Positions 35,415-43,130 of a DNA stretch of 64,000 bases are shown piece by piece. The stretch's first letter is position 1. Every line of letters begins with the position of its first letter. The translations under genes were made by a program, and so were the position numbers. Source of the DNA: Ruminococcus gauvreauii (GTDB lineage Bacteria > Bacillota > Clostridia > Lachnospirales > Lachnospiraceae). Below the pieces are notes generated by a model, which did no database searches, was not told the DNA's origin, and saw nothing but the letters and a program-made list of their open reading frames with translations. Location of the stretch: positions 2,852,001 to 2,916,000 of the forward strand of contig NZ_CP102290.1 of the NCBI RefSeq assembly GCF_025151995.1, read 5' to 3'.

Positions 35415-36863
35415 GTGACAGATGATAATAAAGAAATCATAGAAAATAGCGACAAGAATACCGGAAAGGCAGACACGGATGATTCTTCGGGCGACAGCCC
35501 CAAAAAAGACGAATATGAGAAAGTCTGCTTTCTGTGCAGGCGGCCGGAGAGTAAGGCGGGGAAGATGATAGAACTCCCCAGCAATATTAATATCTGTACC
35601 GATTGTATGCAGAAAAGTTTTGATTCCATGAACAACGGCACCACGAATTACAGCGAACTGATGCAGAACATGCCGAATATCAGCATGGTAGATCTTTCCT
35701 CCATTCAGAACCGGGTGCCGGAGAAGCAGCGGCTGAAAAAGAAAAAGCAGAAAGAGGAGGAGCCCGTACAAAAATTTACCATGAAAGACATTCCGGCTCC
35801 CCACAGGATCAAAGCTCAGCTCGATGAGTATGTGATTGGGCAGGAGCAGGCAAAGAAGGTGATGTCCGTTGCGGTTTATAATCATTATAAAAGAGTTCTC
35901 TCAGACTACAACGATGGTGTCGAGATAGAAAAATCCAATATGCTGATGATCGGTCCGACCGGAAGCGGTAAAACATATATGGTTCAGACCCTTGCAAAAC
36001 TGCTGGATGTGCCGCTGGCGATCACAGATGCTACTTCGCTGACAGAGGCAGGCTATATCGGGGATGACATTGAGAGTGTGGTATCCAAACTGCTGGCGGC
36101 GGCGGATAACGACGTGGAGCGTGCCGAACACGGCATCATCTTCGTGGATGAGATAGACAAAATAGCGAAAAAGAAGAATACCAATCAGAGAGACGTCAGC
36201 GGTGAGGCTGTACAGCAGGGTATGCTGAAGCTGCTGGAGGGAGCAGACATTGAGGTGCCGGTGGGAGCGAACAGCAAGAATGCGATGGTCCCGCTCACCA
36301 CAGTCAACACCAGAAATATCCTGTTTATCTGCGGCGGAGCATTTCCGGACCTGGAGGAAGTGATCAAAGAACGCCTGAACAAACAGGCATCCATCGGATT
36401 TCGGTCTGACCTGAAGGATAAGTACGATAAAGAGCCTGATATTCTGTCCAAGGTAACACTGGAAGACCTGAGAAAGTTTGGTATGGTTCCGGAATTCCTG
36501 GGACGTCTTCCGATCGTTTTTACCCTGCAGGAACTGACAGAGGATATGCTTGTATCAATCCTGAAAGAGCCTAAGAATGCCATCCTTAAACAGTACAAAA
36601 AGCTGTTGGCGATGGACGAAGTGAAACTTGAATTTAATGATGGTGCGCTGCATGCGATTGCGGAGAGGGCGCTGCTGAAAGACACGGGAGCCAGAGCGCT
36701 GCGGGCGATCATTGAGGAATACATGCTGGATATCATGTATGAAATCCCCAAGGATGATAATATCGGAGAAGTCATCATTACACGGGAGTATATCGAACAC
36801 ACAGGCGGACCCAAAATCCTGCTGCGAGGACAGGAGACGGCTCTGCTGGAGGAGCATCAGTAA
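35415..36863 (+). CDS. clpX: ClpX-like AAA+ unfoldase (divergent)
   Basis: The start is GTG at 35415. The 482-residue protein has an acidic extension (1-35), a zinc site with Cys38, Cys41, Cys61 and Cys64, a Lys/Glu linker (about 100-120) and an AAA+ domain. That domain has Walker A GPTGSGKT (180-187), pore loop GYIG (213-216), Walker B VDEIDKI (244-250), an IGF tripeptide for ClpP docking and the ClpX C-terminal small domain. It is about 60 residues longer than typical ClpX. The segment that normally carries the RKH substrate loop reads differently (VPVGANSKNAM). No clpP is adjacent, so it may be a second, specialised ClpX. Confidence 0.85.
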   Translation: MTDDNKEIIENSDKNTGKADTDDSSGDSPKKDEYEKVCFLCRRPESKAGKMIELPSNINICTDCMQKSFDSMNNGTTNYSELMQNMPNISMVDLSSIQNRVPEKQRLKKKKQKEEEPVQKFTMKDIPAPHRIKAQLDEYVIGQEQAKKVMSVAVYNHYKRVLSDYNDGVEIEKSNMLMIGPTGSGKTYMVQTLAKLLDVPLAITDATSLTEAGYIGDDIESVVSKLLAAADNDVERAEHGIIFVDEIDKIAKKKNTNQRDVSGEAVQQGMLKLLEGADIEVPVGANSKNAMVPLTTVNTRNILFICGGAFPDLEEVIKERLNKQASIGFRSDLKDKYDKEPDILSKVTLEDLRKFGMVPEFLGRLPIVFTLQELTEDMLVSILKEPKNAILKQYKKLLAMDEVKLEFNDGALHAIAERALLKDTGARALRAIIEEYMLDIMYEIPKDDNIGEVIITREYIEHTGGPKILLRGQETALLEEHQ

Positions 36864-36901
36864 AAGTAAACAAACATCAGAAAGTGAAAGGAGAAACTGC
36901 C

Positions 36902-37399
36902 ATGCCGGAAATCAATCTTGAAGATTTGGGGAAAACAATCAGCAGTGCTGCTGAGAACGTCAGCAGGAAAACGGAGGCTTTTATTGAAAGCCAGAGACTG
37001 AAGGCACAGATTCATTCTGCAGAGCGCTCTGCAGAAAAGGAATATAAGGATCTGGGAGAACTGATATTTCAGAGATATGCGGTGGGAGAAGCTGTTGACG
37101 ATGAGGCCGCATTGATCTGTGAGGAAATTTCTCAGATTCAGATGAGCATCGCGGAACTAAAAGCGGAACTGGCTGCAAAGCGTGGATATAAGATCTGTCC
37201 GGTGTGTCAGGCGGAGGTCATGGAAGGGGCTGCGTACTGTATGAAATGCGGCTCTAAGATCGCCGACGAGGAGCCATACGAAGACGATATCACTGAGCCT
37301 GAAACTTCAGAAGAAAAAGCTGAGGGTGAACCGGAATCAGGTCCAGAGGAAGAGGTAACAGAGCAGGAAGAAACGATATTCGGCGAGAAGACGGAATAA
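36902..37399 (+). CDS. Zinc-ribbon protein with N-terminal helical region
   Basis: The ATG at 36902 is preceded by AAAGGAG. The 165-residue product has a long helical, charged N-terminal half (about 1-95). A zinc ribbon follows (CPVCQAEV then CMKCGSK, two Cys-x2-Cys knuckles at about 100-123), and the tail is strongly acidic. No enzymatic motif is visible. It follows the ClpX-like gene by 38 bases and precedes the signal peptidase II-like gene, so a role in envelope or protein quality control is plausible but unproven. Confidence 0.75.
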   Translation: MPEINLEDLGKTISSAAENVSRKTEAFIESQRLKAQIHSAERSAEKEYKDLGELIFQRYAVGEAVDDEAALICEEISQIQMSIAELKAELAAKRGYKICPVCQAEVMEGAAYCMKCGSKIADEEPYEDDITEPETSEEKAEGEPESGPEEEVTEQEETIFGEKTE

Positions 37400-37423
37400 A
37401 GAGGCACAGAAAGGAATGTAACA

Positions 37424-37882
37424 ATGGTATTTGTTGGAATTGCGGCTCTTGTTTTTCTGCTCGACTGGTATGTGAAAAAAAAGGCTGAGGCAAATCTGAA
37501 GGAGGACACCGTCCGGGAAGTTGCAGGAGACAGGATCCTGCTTCGCAGACTGCACAATCCCGGAGTTGCGTTCGGATTTCTCGGGAAACAGCCCAAGGCT
37601 GCATTGTGCGGAACGGCGGCGGTGATCGGAGGACTGATCATACAGTTTGTCCGCGAGCTGAAAAACGGGGGCAGCCGGATAACGAAAGTCGGCTATGCGT
37701 TGTTGATCGGAGGAGGACTTAACAACCTTGCGGACAGAAAGCAGAAGGGATATGTGACGGATTATTTCAGCTTTAATGTGAAATGGCAAAAGTTCAGTAA
37801 TCTTGTGTTTAATCTCTCGGATATGTTTATCTTTTTGGGCGGACTTCTGGTCTGTGCAGGGAAGATCAGGAAAAAGAAATAG
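37424..37882 (+). CDS. Signal peptidase II-like protein (LspA family)
   Basis: The 152-residue protein has about four membrane segments and the LspA landmarks: HNPGVAFGF (44-52), GGGLNNLADR with catalytic-type Asp104, and FNLSD with Asp133. These two aspartates form the active site that cuts the signal peptide of prolipoproteins after lipidation. The sequence between landmarks is divergent and the segment following the first helix is short. It may be a second, specialised LspA. The window encodes at least one lipoprotein with a standard lipobox (the binding protein at 58683). Confidence 0.75.
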   Translation: MVFVGIAALVFLLDWYVKKKAEANLKEDTVREVAGDRILLRRLHNPGVAFGFLGKQPKAALCGTAAVIGGLIIQFVRELKNGGSRITKVGYALLIGGGLNNLADRKQKGYVTDYFSFNVKWQKFSNLVFNLSDMFIFLGGLLVCAGKIRKKK

Positions 37883-37920
37883 CAGACGGGCAATGTATGG
37901 TCCGGGCGAAATTGGATAAA

Positions 37921-37968
37921 ATAAAAAATGCCTTGGGGCAGTTGATTAAAATCAAGTGCTTCCGGGGC
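37921..37968 (-). terminator. Terminator of tRNA-Leu copy 1
   Basis: A long hairpin spans 37930-37968 with TTGAT/ATCAA at the tip. Read on the minus strand it is followed by ATTTTTTATTTT, giving a good terminator 40 bases after the tRNA end. It may also slow plus-strand transcription from the lspA-like gene. Confidence 0.75.
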
Positions 37969-38007
37969 GTCTTATTTGATACGGTTAATTGATAAAAATA
38001 AAAAAGA

Positions 38008-38091
38008 TGCAGGAGATGGGACTTGAACCCACACGACATTGCTGCCACAGGCACCTGAAGCCTGCGCGTCTGCCAATTCCGCCACTCCTGC
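38008..38091 (-). tRNA. tRNA-Leu (anticodon CAG), copy 1
   Basis: On the minus strand the 84-base sequence folds with a GCAGGAG/CTCCTGC acceptor stem. The anticodon stem CAGGC/GCCTG closes a TTCAGGT loop (anticodon CAG), a long variable arm is present as expected for Leu, and the T-arm carries GGTTCAAGTCC. The 3' CCA is not encoded. It decodes CUG codons, which are frequent in the surrounding genes. Confidence 0.96.
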
Positions 38092-38131
38092 ATAACTTTT
38101 ATGATGCGTGTCTTCCCGACTCGCAAGATAT

Positions 38132-38160
38132 ATTGTATCTGGTTTGGGCAGAAATGTCAA
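38132..38160 (-). promoter_or_regulatory. Promoter of tRNA-Leu copy 1
   Basis: On the minus strand a consensus TTGACA (complement of 38155-38160) and TACAAT (complement of 38132-38137) are 17 bases apart, about 40 bases before the tRNA 5' end. Confidence 0.85.
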
Positions 38161-38189
38161 TCCCTATTTTATAGTTTTTTGACACAATA

Positions 38190-38380
38190 GTTACTATTCA
38201 CAGCTGATATGGATATATAGACGGACTCGTCATGCTTGCATGTAAGAGGATGACTGTACATCCATATCAAGCCTGCGAAGCAGGAACTCCACCCACATAA
38301 GCAGTCTTAGCTCTGTAAGGAGCGAGACTGGAGCCTCAAAGAGGCGACGAATGCGCATGTGGGGGGCTGTGAATAGTAAC
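38190..38380. repeat. Highly structured 191-base element between the tRNA-Leu copies
   Basis: The ends are a perfect 15-base inverted repeat, GTTACTATTCACAGC (38190-38204) and its complement at 38366-38380. Inside are a 9-base stem (38205-38213 with 38261-38269), a CCTGC/GCAGG hairpin with GAA loop (38272-38284), and a 7-base stem (38292-38298 with 38357-38363). The last encloses a two-part hairpin (38302-38307 with 38325-38330, 38310-38313 with 38320-38323) and a GCCTC/GAGGC hairpin with AAA loop (38333-38345). No open frame is evident. It looks like a MITE-like or RNA-structured repeat. Confidence 0.75.
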
Positions 38381-38395
38381 ACTCAAATGAGAAAT

Positions 38396-38432
38396 AAAAA
38401 AATCCCTGTGTATCTGAACGTGCACAGGGGAT
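38396..38432 (-). terminator. Terminator of tRNA-Leu copy 2
   Basis: ATCCC-TGTG and CACA-GGGGAT arms pair with one bulge (38401-38432). On the minus strand the hairpin is followed by seven T residues, directly after the second tRNA. Confidence 0.85.
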
Positions 38433-38445
38433 CAAATAAAAAAGA

Positions 38446-38529
38446 TGCAGGAGATGGGACTTGAACCCACACGACATTGCTGCCACAGGCACCTGAAGCC
38501 TGCGCGTCTGCCAATTCCGCCACTCCTGC
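38446..38529 (-). tRNA. tRNA-Leu (anticodon CAG), copy 2
   Basis: The 84-base gene is identical in sequence to the one at 38008-38091, with the same CAG anticodon and no encoded CCA. It has its own promoter and terminator. Confidence 0.96.
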
Positions 38530-38569
38530 ATAACTCTTATGATGCGTGTCTTCCCGACTCGCAAGGTAT

Positions 38570-38598
38570 ATTGTATCTGGTTTGGGAGCAAATGTCAA
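38570..38598 (-). promoter_or_regulatory. Promoter of tRNA-Leu copy 2
   Basis: TTGACA (complement of 38593-38598) and TACAAT (complement of 38570-38575) have 17-base spacing, identical in arrangement to copy 1. Confidence 0.85.
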
Positions 38599-38663
38599 TC
38601 CCTAATTTCAAGAAAATTCCTGTTAATACGCGGGGAACGGTGCCATAATGCGGTGCAAACCTG

Positions 38664-38769
38664 ATGAAAAAGGTTGAAATGCGTGATATAATATGGTAAA
38701 CTCTTTTAGATATAAAAGAGCGCGTAAACTCTTTTTTTTTGCACATATGCACGGATTTCCGTGTTTTTT
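38664..38769 (+). promoter_or_regulatory. carAB promoter and possible transcription attenuator
   Basis: ATGAAA (38664-38669) and TATAAT (38687-38692) are 17 bases apart. The leader holds CTCTTTTA/TAAAAGAG (38701-38708 with 38713-38720). The right arm can instead pair with CTCTTTT (38729-38735), followed by T residues, so the two hairpins exclude each other. A third hairpin, CACGG/CCGTG (38750-38763), is followed by six T residues, a compact terminator just ahead of carA. This suggests regulated read-through. I do not see a PyrR-type binding-loop consensus. Confidence 0.55.
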
Positions 38770-38789
38770 AAAGAAAGGAATACGGTGGA

Positions 38790-39866
38790 ATGATGAAAGC
38801 TTTTCTGATTTTAGAAGACGGACATGTATTTTCGGGAACCAGTATCGGTTCCAGGAAAGAAGTGATCAGTGAGATTGTATTTAATACGTCAATGACCGGG
38901 TATTTAGAGGTGCTGACAGACCCATCCTATGCGGGCCAGGCTGTCTGTATGACCTATCCGCTGATCGGGAATTATGGCATCTGCTACGAAGACAGCGAAT
39001 CGCTGCGTCCCTGGCCGGATGGATATATCGTGAGAGAATTATCAAGAATGCCGAGCAACTTCAGGAGCGAAGACACGATTCAGAATTTCCTGAAAAAGTT
39101 TGATATTCCCGGAATCGCCGGAATTGATACGCGTGCCCTGACCAAGATCCTGAGGGAAAAAGGGACCATGAACGGCATGATCACGACGAACGAAAATTAC
39201 GAAATAGAAAAAATCATTCCTAAATTAAAAGAGTACACAACCGGCAGGGTTGTGGAAAAAGTAACCTGTTCTGAAAAATCTGTGTTAAAGGGAAAAGGTA
39301 AAAAGGTCGCACTTCTTGATCTCGGTGCGAAAAACAATATTGCAAAATCCCTGAATCAGCGAGGCTGTCAGGTGACGGTCTATCCGGCGCTTACGACAGC
39401 GGAGGAGATACTTTCCGGAAATCCGGACGGCATCATGCTCTCTAATGGTCCTGGCGACCCCAAAGAATGCACATCCATTATTACCGAGATAAAAAAATTA
39501 TATCATTCTGACGTCCCCATCTTTGCGATCTGTCTGGGACATCAGCTGATGGCGCTTGCCGCGGGCGCGGACACCCATAAGATGAAATATGGACACCGGG
39601 GCGGAAATCATCCGGTGAAAGACTTGAAAACGGGCCGTGTCTATATCTCTTCACAGAATCACGGCTACGTGGTAGACACTGACAGACTGGATCCTGCTAT
39701 TGCTGTTCCGGCATTTATCAACGTCAACGACGGTACAAACGAAGGGCTTTCTTATATCGGAAAGAATATCTTTACGGTTCAGTTTCACCCGGAAGCCTGT
39801 CCGGGACCGCAGGATTCCGGTTACCTGTTTGACCGGTTTATGGAAATGATGGGAGGTACAAAGTAA
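38790..39866 (+). CDS. carA: Carbamoyl-phosphate synthase small (glutaminase) subunit
   Basis: The 358-residue protein has the CarA N-terminal domain (LEDGHVFSGTSIG, NTSMTGYLEVLTDPSYAGQ). Its C-terminal class I glutaminase domain has the nucleophile in FAICLGHQLM and the His-Glu pair in QFHPEACPGP. It releases ammonia from glutamine and channels it to CarB for carbamoyl phosphate used in arginine and pyrimidine synthesis. The stop overlaps the carB start by one base (TAATG). A second ATG at 38793 could also be the start. Confidence 0.97.
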   Translation: MMKAFLILEDGHVFSGTSIGSRKEVISEIVFNTSMTGYLEVLTDPSYAGQAVCMTYPLIGNYGICYEDSESLRPWPDGYIVRELSRMPSNFRSEDTIQNFLKKFDIPGIAGIDTRALTKILREKGTMNGMITTNENYEIEKIIPKLKEYTTGRVVEKVTCSEKSVLKGKGKKVALLDLGAKNNIAKSLNQRGCQVTVYPALTTAEEILSGNPDGIMLSNGPGDPKECTSIITEIKKLYHSDVPIFAICLGHQLMALAAGADTHKMKYGHRGGNHPVKDLKTGRVYISSQNHGYVVDTDRLDPAIAVPAFINVNDGTNEGLSYIGKNIFTVQFHPEACPGPQDSGYLFDRFMEMMGGTK

Positions 39867-42800
39867 TGCCGAAGAATCCAGATATCAAGAAAGTATTAGT
39901 ACTTGGCTCGGGTCCGATCATTATCGGCCAGGCTGCGGAATTTGATTATGCGGGCACACAGGCCTGCCGTTCCCTGAAAGAAGAAGGGATCGAGGTGGTG
40001 CTTCTGAATTCCAATCCCGCTACCATCATGACGGATAAGGACATTGCCGATAAGGTATATATCGAGCCACTGACTGTGGAGGTTGTGGAACAGCTGATCA
40101 TGAAAGAAAAACCGGACAGTATCCTTCCGACACTGGGAGGCCAGGCCGGACTTAATCTGGCGATGGCGCTGGATGAAAACGGATTTCTGGAGGAAAACGG
40201 CGTCCGGCTGATCGGCACGACGGCTCAGACGATCAAAAAGGCAGAGGATCGTCTGGAGTTTAAAATGACGATGGAAAAAATCAATGAACCCATCGCAGCC
40301 TCACAGGTAGTGGAGACGGTGGAGGATGGAATCGCATTCACCAATACCATCGGCTATCCGATCGTTTTACGCCCGGCATATACGCTGGGAGGCAGCGGCG
40401 GCGGAATTGCCCGCAATGAAGAAGAACTGGTTGAAATCCTCCAGAACGGTCTTCGCCTGTCACGCGTGGGGCAGGTTCTGGTGGAGCGCTGTATCGCCGG
40501 CTGGAAGGAAATAGAGTATGAAGTGATGCGTGACGGAAGCGGAAACTGCATTACGGTCTGTAACATGGAGAATATCGATCCTGTGGGGGTACACACCGGT
40601 GACAGTATCGTTGTGGCGCCGTCACAGACGCTGGGGGACAAGGAATATCAGATGCTCCGTACCTCGGCGCTGAACATCATCAGTGAGCTGAATATCACCG
40701 GAGGATGCAATGTTCAGTATGCACTGCATCCGGAAAGCTTTGAATACTGTGTGATCGAGGTGAACCCGCGGGTGAGCCGGTCCTCTGCCCTGGCATCCAA
40801 GGCGACGGGATATCCGATCGCGAAGGTTGCTGCGAAAATCGCACTGGGTTATACACTGGATGAAATTCCCAATGCGATCACCGGAAAGACGTATGCGAGT
40901 TTTGAGCCGATGCTGGATTACTGTGTCGTGAAGATGCCGCGGCTGCCGTTTGACAAATTTATCAGCGCGAAGCGGACACTGACGACCCAGATGAAGGCGA
41001 CGGGCGAGGTCATGAGTATCTGCAGCAACTTCGAGGGCGCCCTGATGAAAGCGATCAGGTCGCTGGAACAGCACGTGGACAGCCTGATGTCCTATGATTT
41101 CACAGATCTCACAGACGATATGCTTCTGGAAGAACTGGAGATCGTGGATGATATGAGGATCTGGAGGATCGCGGAGGCCATCAGGCGTTCGATGGAACCG
41201 GAACTCATCCATGACATCACGAAGATAGACCGCTGGTTTATCGATAAGCTTTCCATCCTGGTTGAGATGGAGATGGAACTGAAGACGCACAAGCTTACGC
41301 CGGACCTGCTGACAGAGGCAAAGCGGCTGGAATTTCCGGATCATGTAATTGCGAAACTAACGGGAAAAACGGCGGATGACATCAAGGCGATGCGAAAAGC
41401 AAATGATATTGTGGCGGTCTTTAAGATGGTTGACACGTGTGCGGCTGAATTCGCGGCGGCTACGCCGTATTATTATTCGGTGCACGGCGGTGAAAATGAG
41501 GCTGTCTGTACGGAAGGAAAGAAGAAAGTCCTCGTATTGGGATCTGGGCCGATCCGAATCGGACAGGGTATTGAATTTGATTTCTGCTCCGTACACTGTA
41601 CCTGGGCATTTGCAAAAGAGGGATACGAGACGATCATCGTCAACAACAACCCGGAAACCGTGAGTACGGACTTTGACATCGCCGACAAGCTGTATTTTGA
41701 GCCGCTGACACCGGAAGACGTGGAGAACATCGTGGATATCGAGAAACCGGACGGAGCAGTCGTTCAGTTCGGCGGGCAGACAGCGATCAAGCTGACAGAA
41801 GCACTGATCAAAATGGGAGTTAAGATCCTCGGAACTTCCGCAGAAAATGTAGACGCGGCAGAGGACAGGGAGCTCTTTGACAAAATCCTGGAGGAATGCC
41901 GGATTCCGAGGCCGCAGGGACATACGGTGTTTACAGCGGAAGAGGCGAAGAAGGCGGCGAATGAGCTCGGCTATCCGGTGCTCGTGAGACCATCATACGT
42001 ACTCGGCGGACAGGGAATGCAGATCGCGATCAGCGACAACGATATCGATGAGTTTATCGGGATCATCAACCGGATCGCTCAGGAGCATCCGATCCTTGTC
42101 GATAAATATCTGGTTGGAAAAGAAATAGAAGTAGACGCCGTATGTGACGGCGAGGACATTGTGATCCCGGGTATCATGGAGCATATTGAGCGTGCAGGAA
42201 TACATTCCGGTGACAGTATCTCAGTTTATCCGGCACAGAGCATCAGTGACAAGGCGAAGGAGACGATCGAGGAGTATACGAGAAGGCTGGCAAGATCGCT
42301 CCACGTGGTCGGCATGATCAATATTCAGTTTATCGTGTGCGAGGAAGAAGTGTATGTGATCGAAGTGAATCCGCGTTCCAGCCGTACGGTACCGTATATC
42401 AGCAAGGTGACGGGCATCCCGATCGTACCGCTGGCCACGAAGGTGATCCTGGGACATAAATTAAAGGATCTCGGTTATGCACCGGGACTTCAGCCGGAGG
42501 CGGAGCATATTGCCATCAAAATGCCGGTATTCTCATTCGAGAAGATCCGCGGTGCGGATATCAGTCTCGGGCCGGAAATGAAATCGACGGGCGAGTGCCT
42601 TGGAATCGCTAAGACATTCAATGAGGCGCTGTACAAGGCGTTCCTGGGTGCGGGAATCAATCTTCCGAAGCATAAGAACATGATCATCACCGTGAAAGAC
42701 GAGGATAAAGAAGATGTGATCGATATCGCGAAAAGATTTCAGGAGATCGGCTATCGCATCTATGCGACCAGAAGCACCGCCAAAGTCCTGAATGAAAATG

Positions 42801-43066
42801 GTGTGGAGGCGATCAGAACCAACAAAATTGAACAGCCGTCGCCGAACCTGATGGATCTGATTCTCGGCCATAAGATTGATCTTGTCATCGATACGCCGAC
42901 TCAGGGAGTCGAAAAGGCAAAAGACGGGTTTATCATCCGAAGGAATGCGATTGAAACAGGGGTGAATGTCCTGACTTCACTGGATACAGCGACAGCGCTC
43001 GTCACAAGCCTGGAAAATACGGATAAGAACAGACTGACCCTGATCGATATTGCAACCATTGAATAG
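39866..43066 (+). CDS. carB: Carbamoyl-phosphate synthase large subunit
   Basis: The 1066-residue protein shows the internal duplication of CarB. The first half begins KKVLVLGSGPIIIGQAAEFDYAG and the second KKVLVLGSGPIRIGQGIEFDF. Each half has an ATP-grasp domain (VLRPAYTLGGSGGG, VRPSYVLGGQGMQI) and an EVNPR metal-binding stretch. The C-terminus is the allosteric MGS-like domain. It makes carbamoyl phosphate from bicarbonate, ammonia and two ATP. Length and motifs are complete. Confidence 0.98.
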   Translation: MPKNPDIKKVLVLGSGPIIIGQAAEFDYAGTQACRSLKEEGIEVVLLNSNPATIMTDKDIADKVYIEPLTVEVVEQLIMKEKPDSILPTLGGQAGLNLAMALDENGFLEENGVRLIGTTAQTIKKAEDRLEFKMTMEKINEPIAASQVVETVEDGIAFTNTIGYPIVLRPAYTLGGSGGGIARNEEELVEILQNGLRLSRVGQVLVERCIAGWKEIEYEVMRDGSGNCITVCNMENIDPVGVHTGDSIVVAPSQTLGDKEYQMLRTSALNIISELNITGGCNVQYALHPESFEYCVIEVNPRVSRSSALASKATGYPIAKVAAKIALGYTLDEIPNAITGKTYASFEPMLDYCVVKMPRLPFDKFISAKRTLTTQMKATGEVMSICSNFEGALMKAIRSLEQHVDSLMSYDFTDLTDDMLLEELEIVDDMRIWRIAEAIRRSMEPELIHDITKIDRWFIDKLSILVEMEMELKTHKLTPDLLTEAKRLEFPDHVIAKLTGKTADDIKAMRKANDIVAVFKMVDTCAAEFAAATPYYYSVHGGENEAVCTEGKKKVLVLGSGPIRIGQGIEFDFCSVHCTWAFAKEGYETIIVNNNPETVSTDFDIADKLYFEPLTPEDVENIVDIEKPDGAVVQFGGQTAIKLTEALIKMGVKILGTSAENVDAAEDRELFDKILEECRIPRPQGHTVFTAEEAKKAANELGYPVLVRPSYVLGGQGMQIAISDNDIDEFIGIINRIAQEHPILVDKYLVGKEIEVDAVCDGEDIVIPGIMEHIERAGIHSGDSISVYPAQSISDKAKETIEEYTRRLARSLHVVGMINIQFIVCEEEVYVIEVNPRSSRTVPYISKVTGIPIVPLATKVILGHKLKDLGYAPGLQPEAEHIAIKMPVFSFEKIRGADISLGPEMKSTGECLGIAKTFNEALYKAFLGAGINLPKHKNMIITVKDEDKEDVIDIAKRFQEIGYRIYATRSTAKVLNENGVEAIRTNKIEQPSPNLMDLILGHKIDLVIDTPTQGVEKAKDGFIIRRNAIETGVNVLTSLDTATALVTSLENTDKNRLTLIDIATIE

Positions 43067-43130
43067 GATACTAGTTGCAGCGGGATACACATACAATTGA
43101 TAAAAGGCAAAAATGCAGATTGGAGTAGTT

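Larger units (their letters stand above)
37996..38166. repeat. Direct repeat copy 1 containing tRNA-Leu and its promoter
   Basis: This 171-base block recurs at 38434-38604, offset by exactly 438 bases. I see only about five mismatches, and the tRNA sequence itself is identical. The duplicated unit covers the tRNA gene and its upstream promoter but not the terminator, so each copy ends at a different hairpin. Confidence 0.9.
38434..38604. repeat. Direct repeat copy 2 containing tRNA-Leu and its promoter
   Basis: This is the second copy of the block at 37996-38166. Differences include one base just upstream of the tRNA (TTTT against CTTT on the plus strand), one in the AAGATAT/AAGGTAT stretch and a three-base change between the -35 and -10 elements. 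Confidence 0.9.

Noticed and set aside
37866..38752. Short open frames over the tRNA-Leu repeats on both strands
   Set aside because: They read through the two tRNA genes and appear in duplicate because the DNA is duplicated.
38664..38789. PyrR-controlled attenuator
   Set aside because: The alternative hairpins are present but I cannot find the conserved PyrR-binding loop sequence, so only a generic attenuator is proposed.
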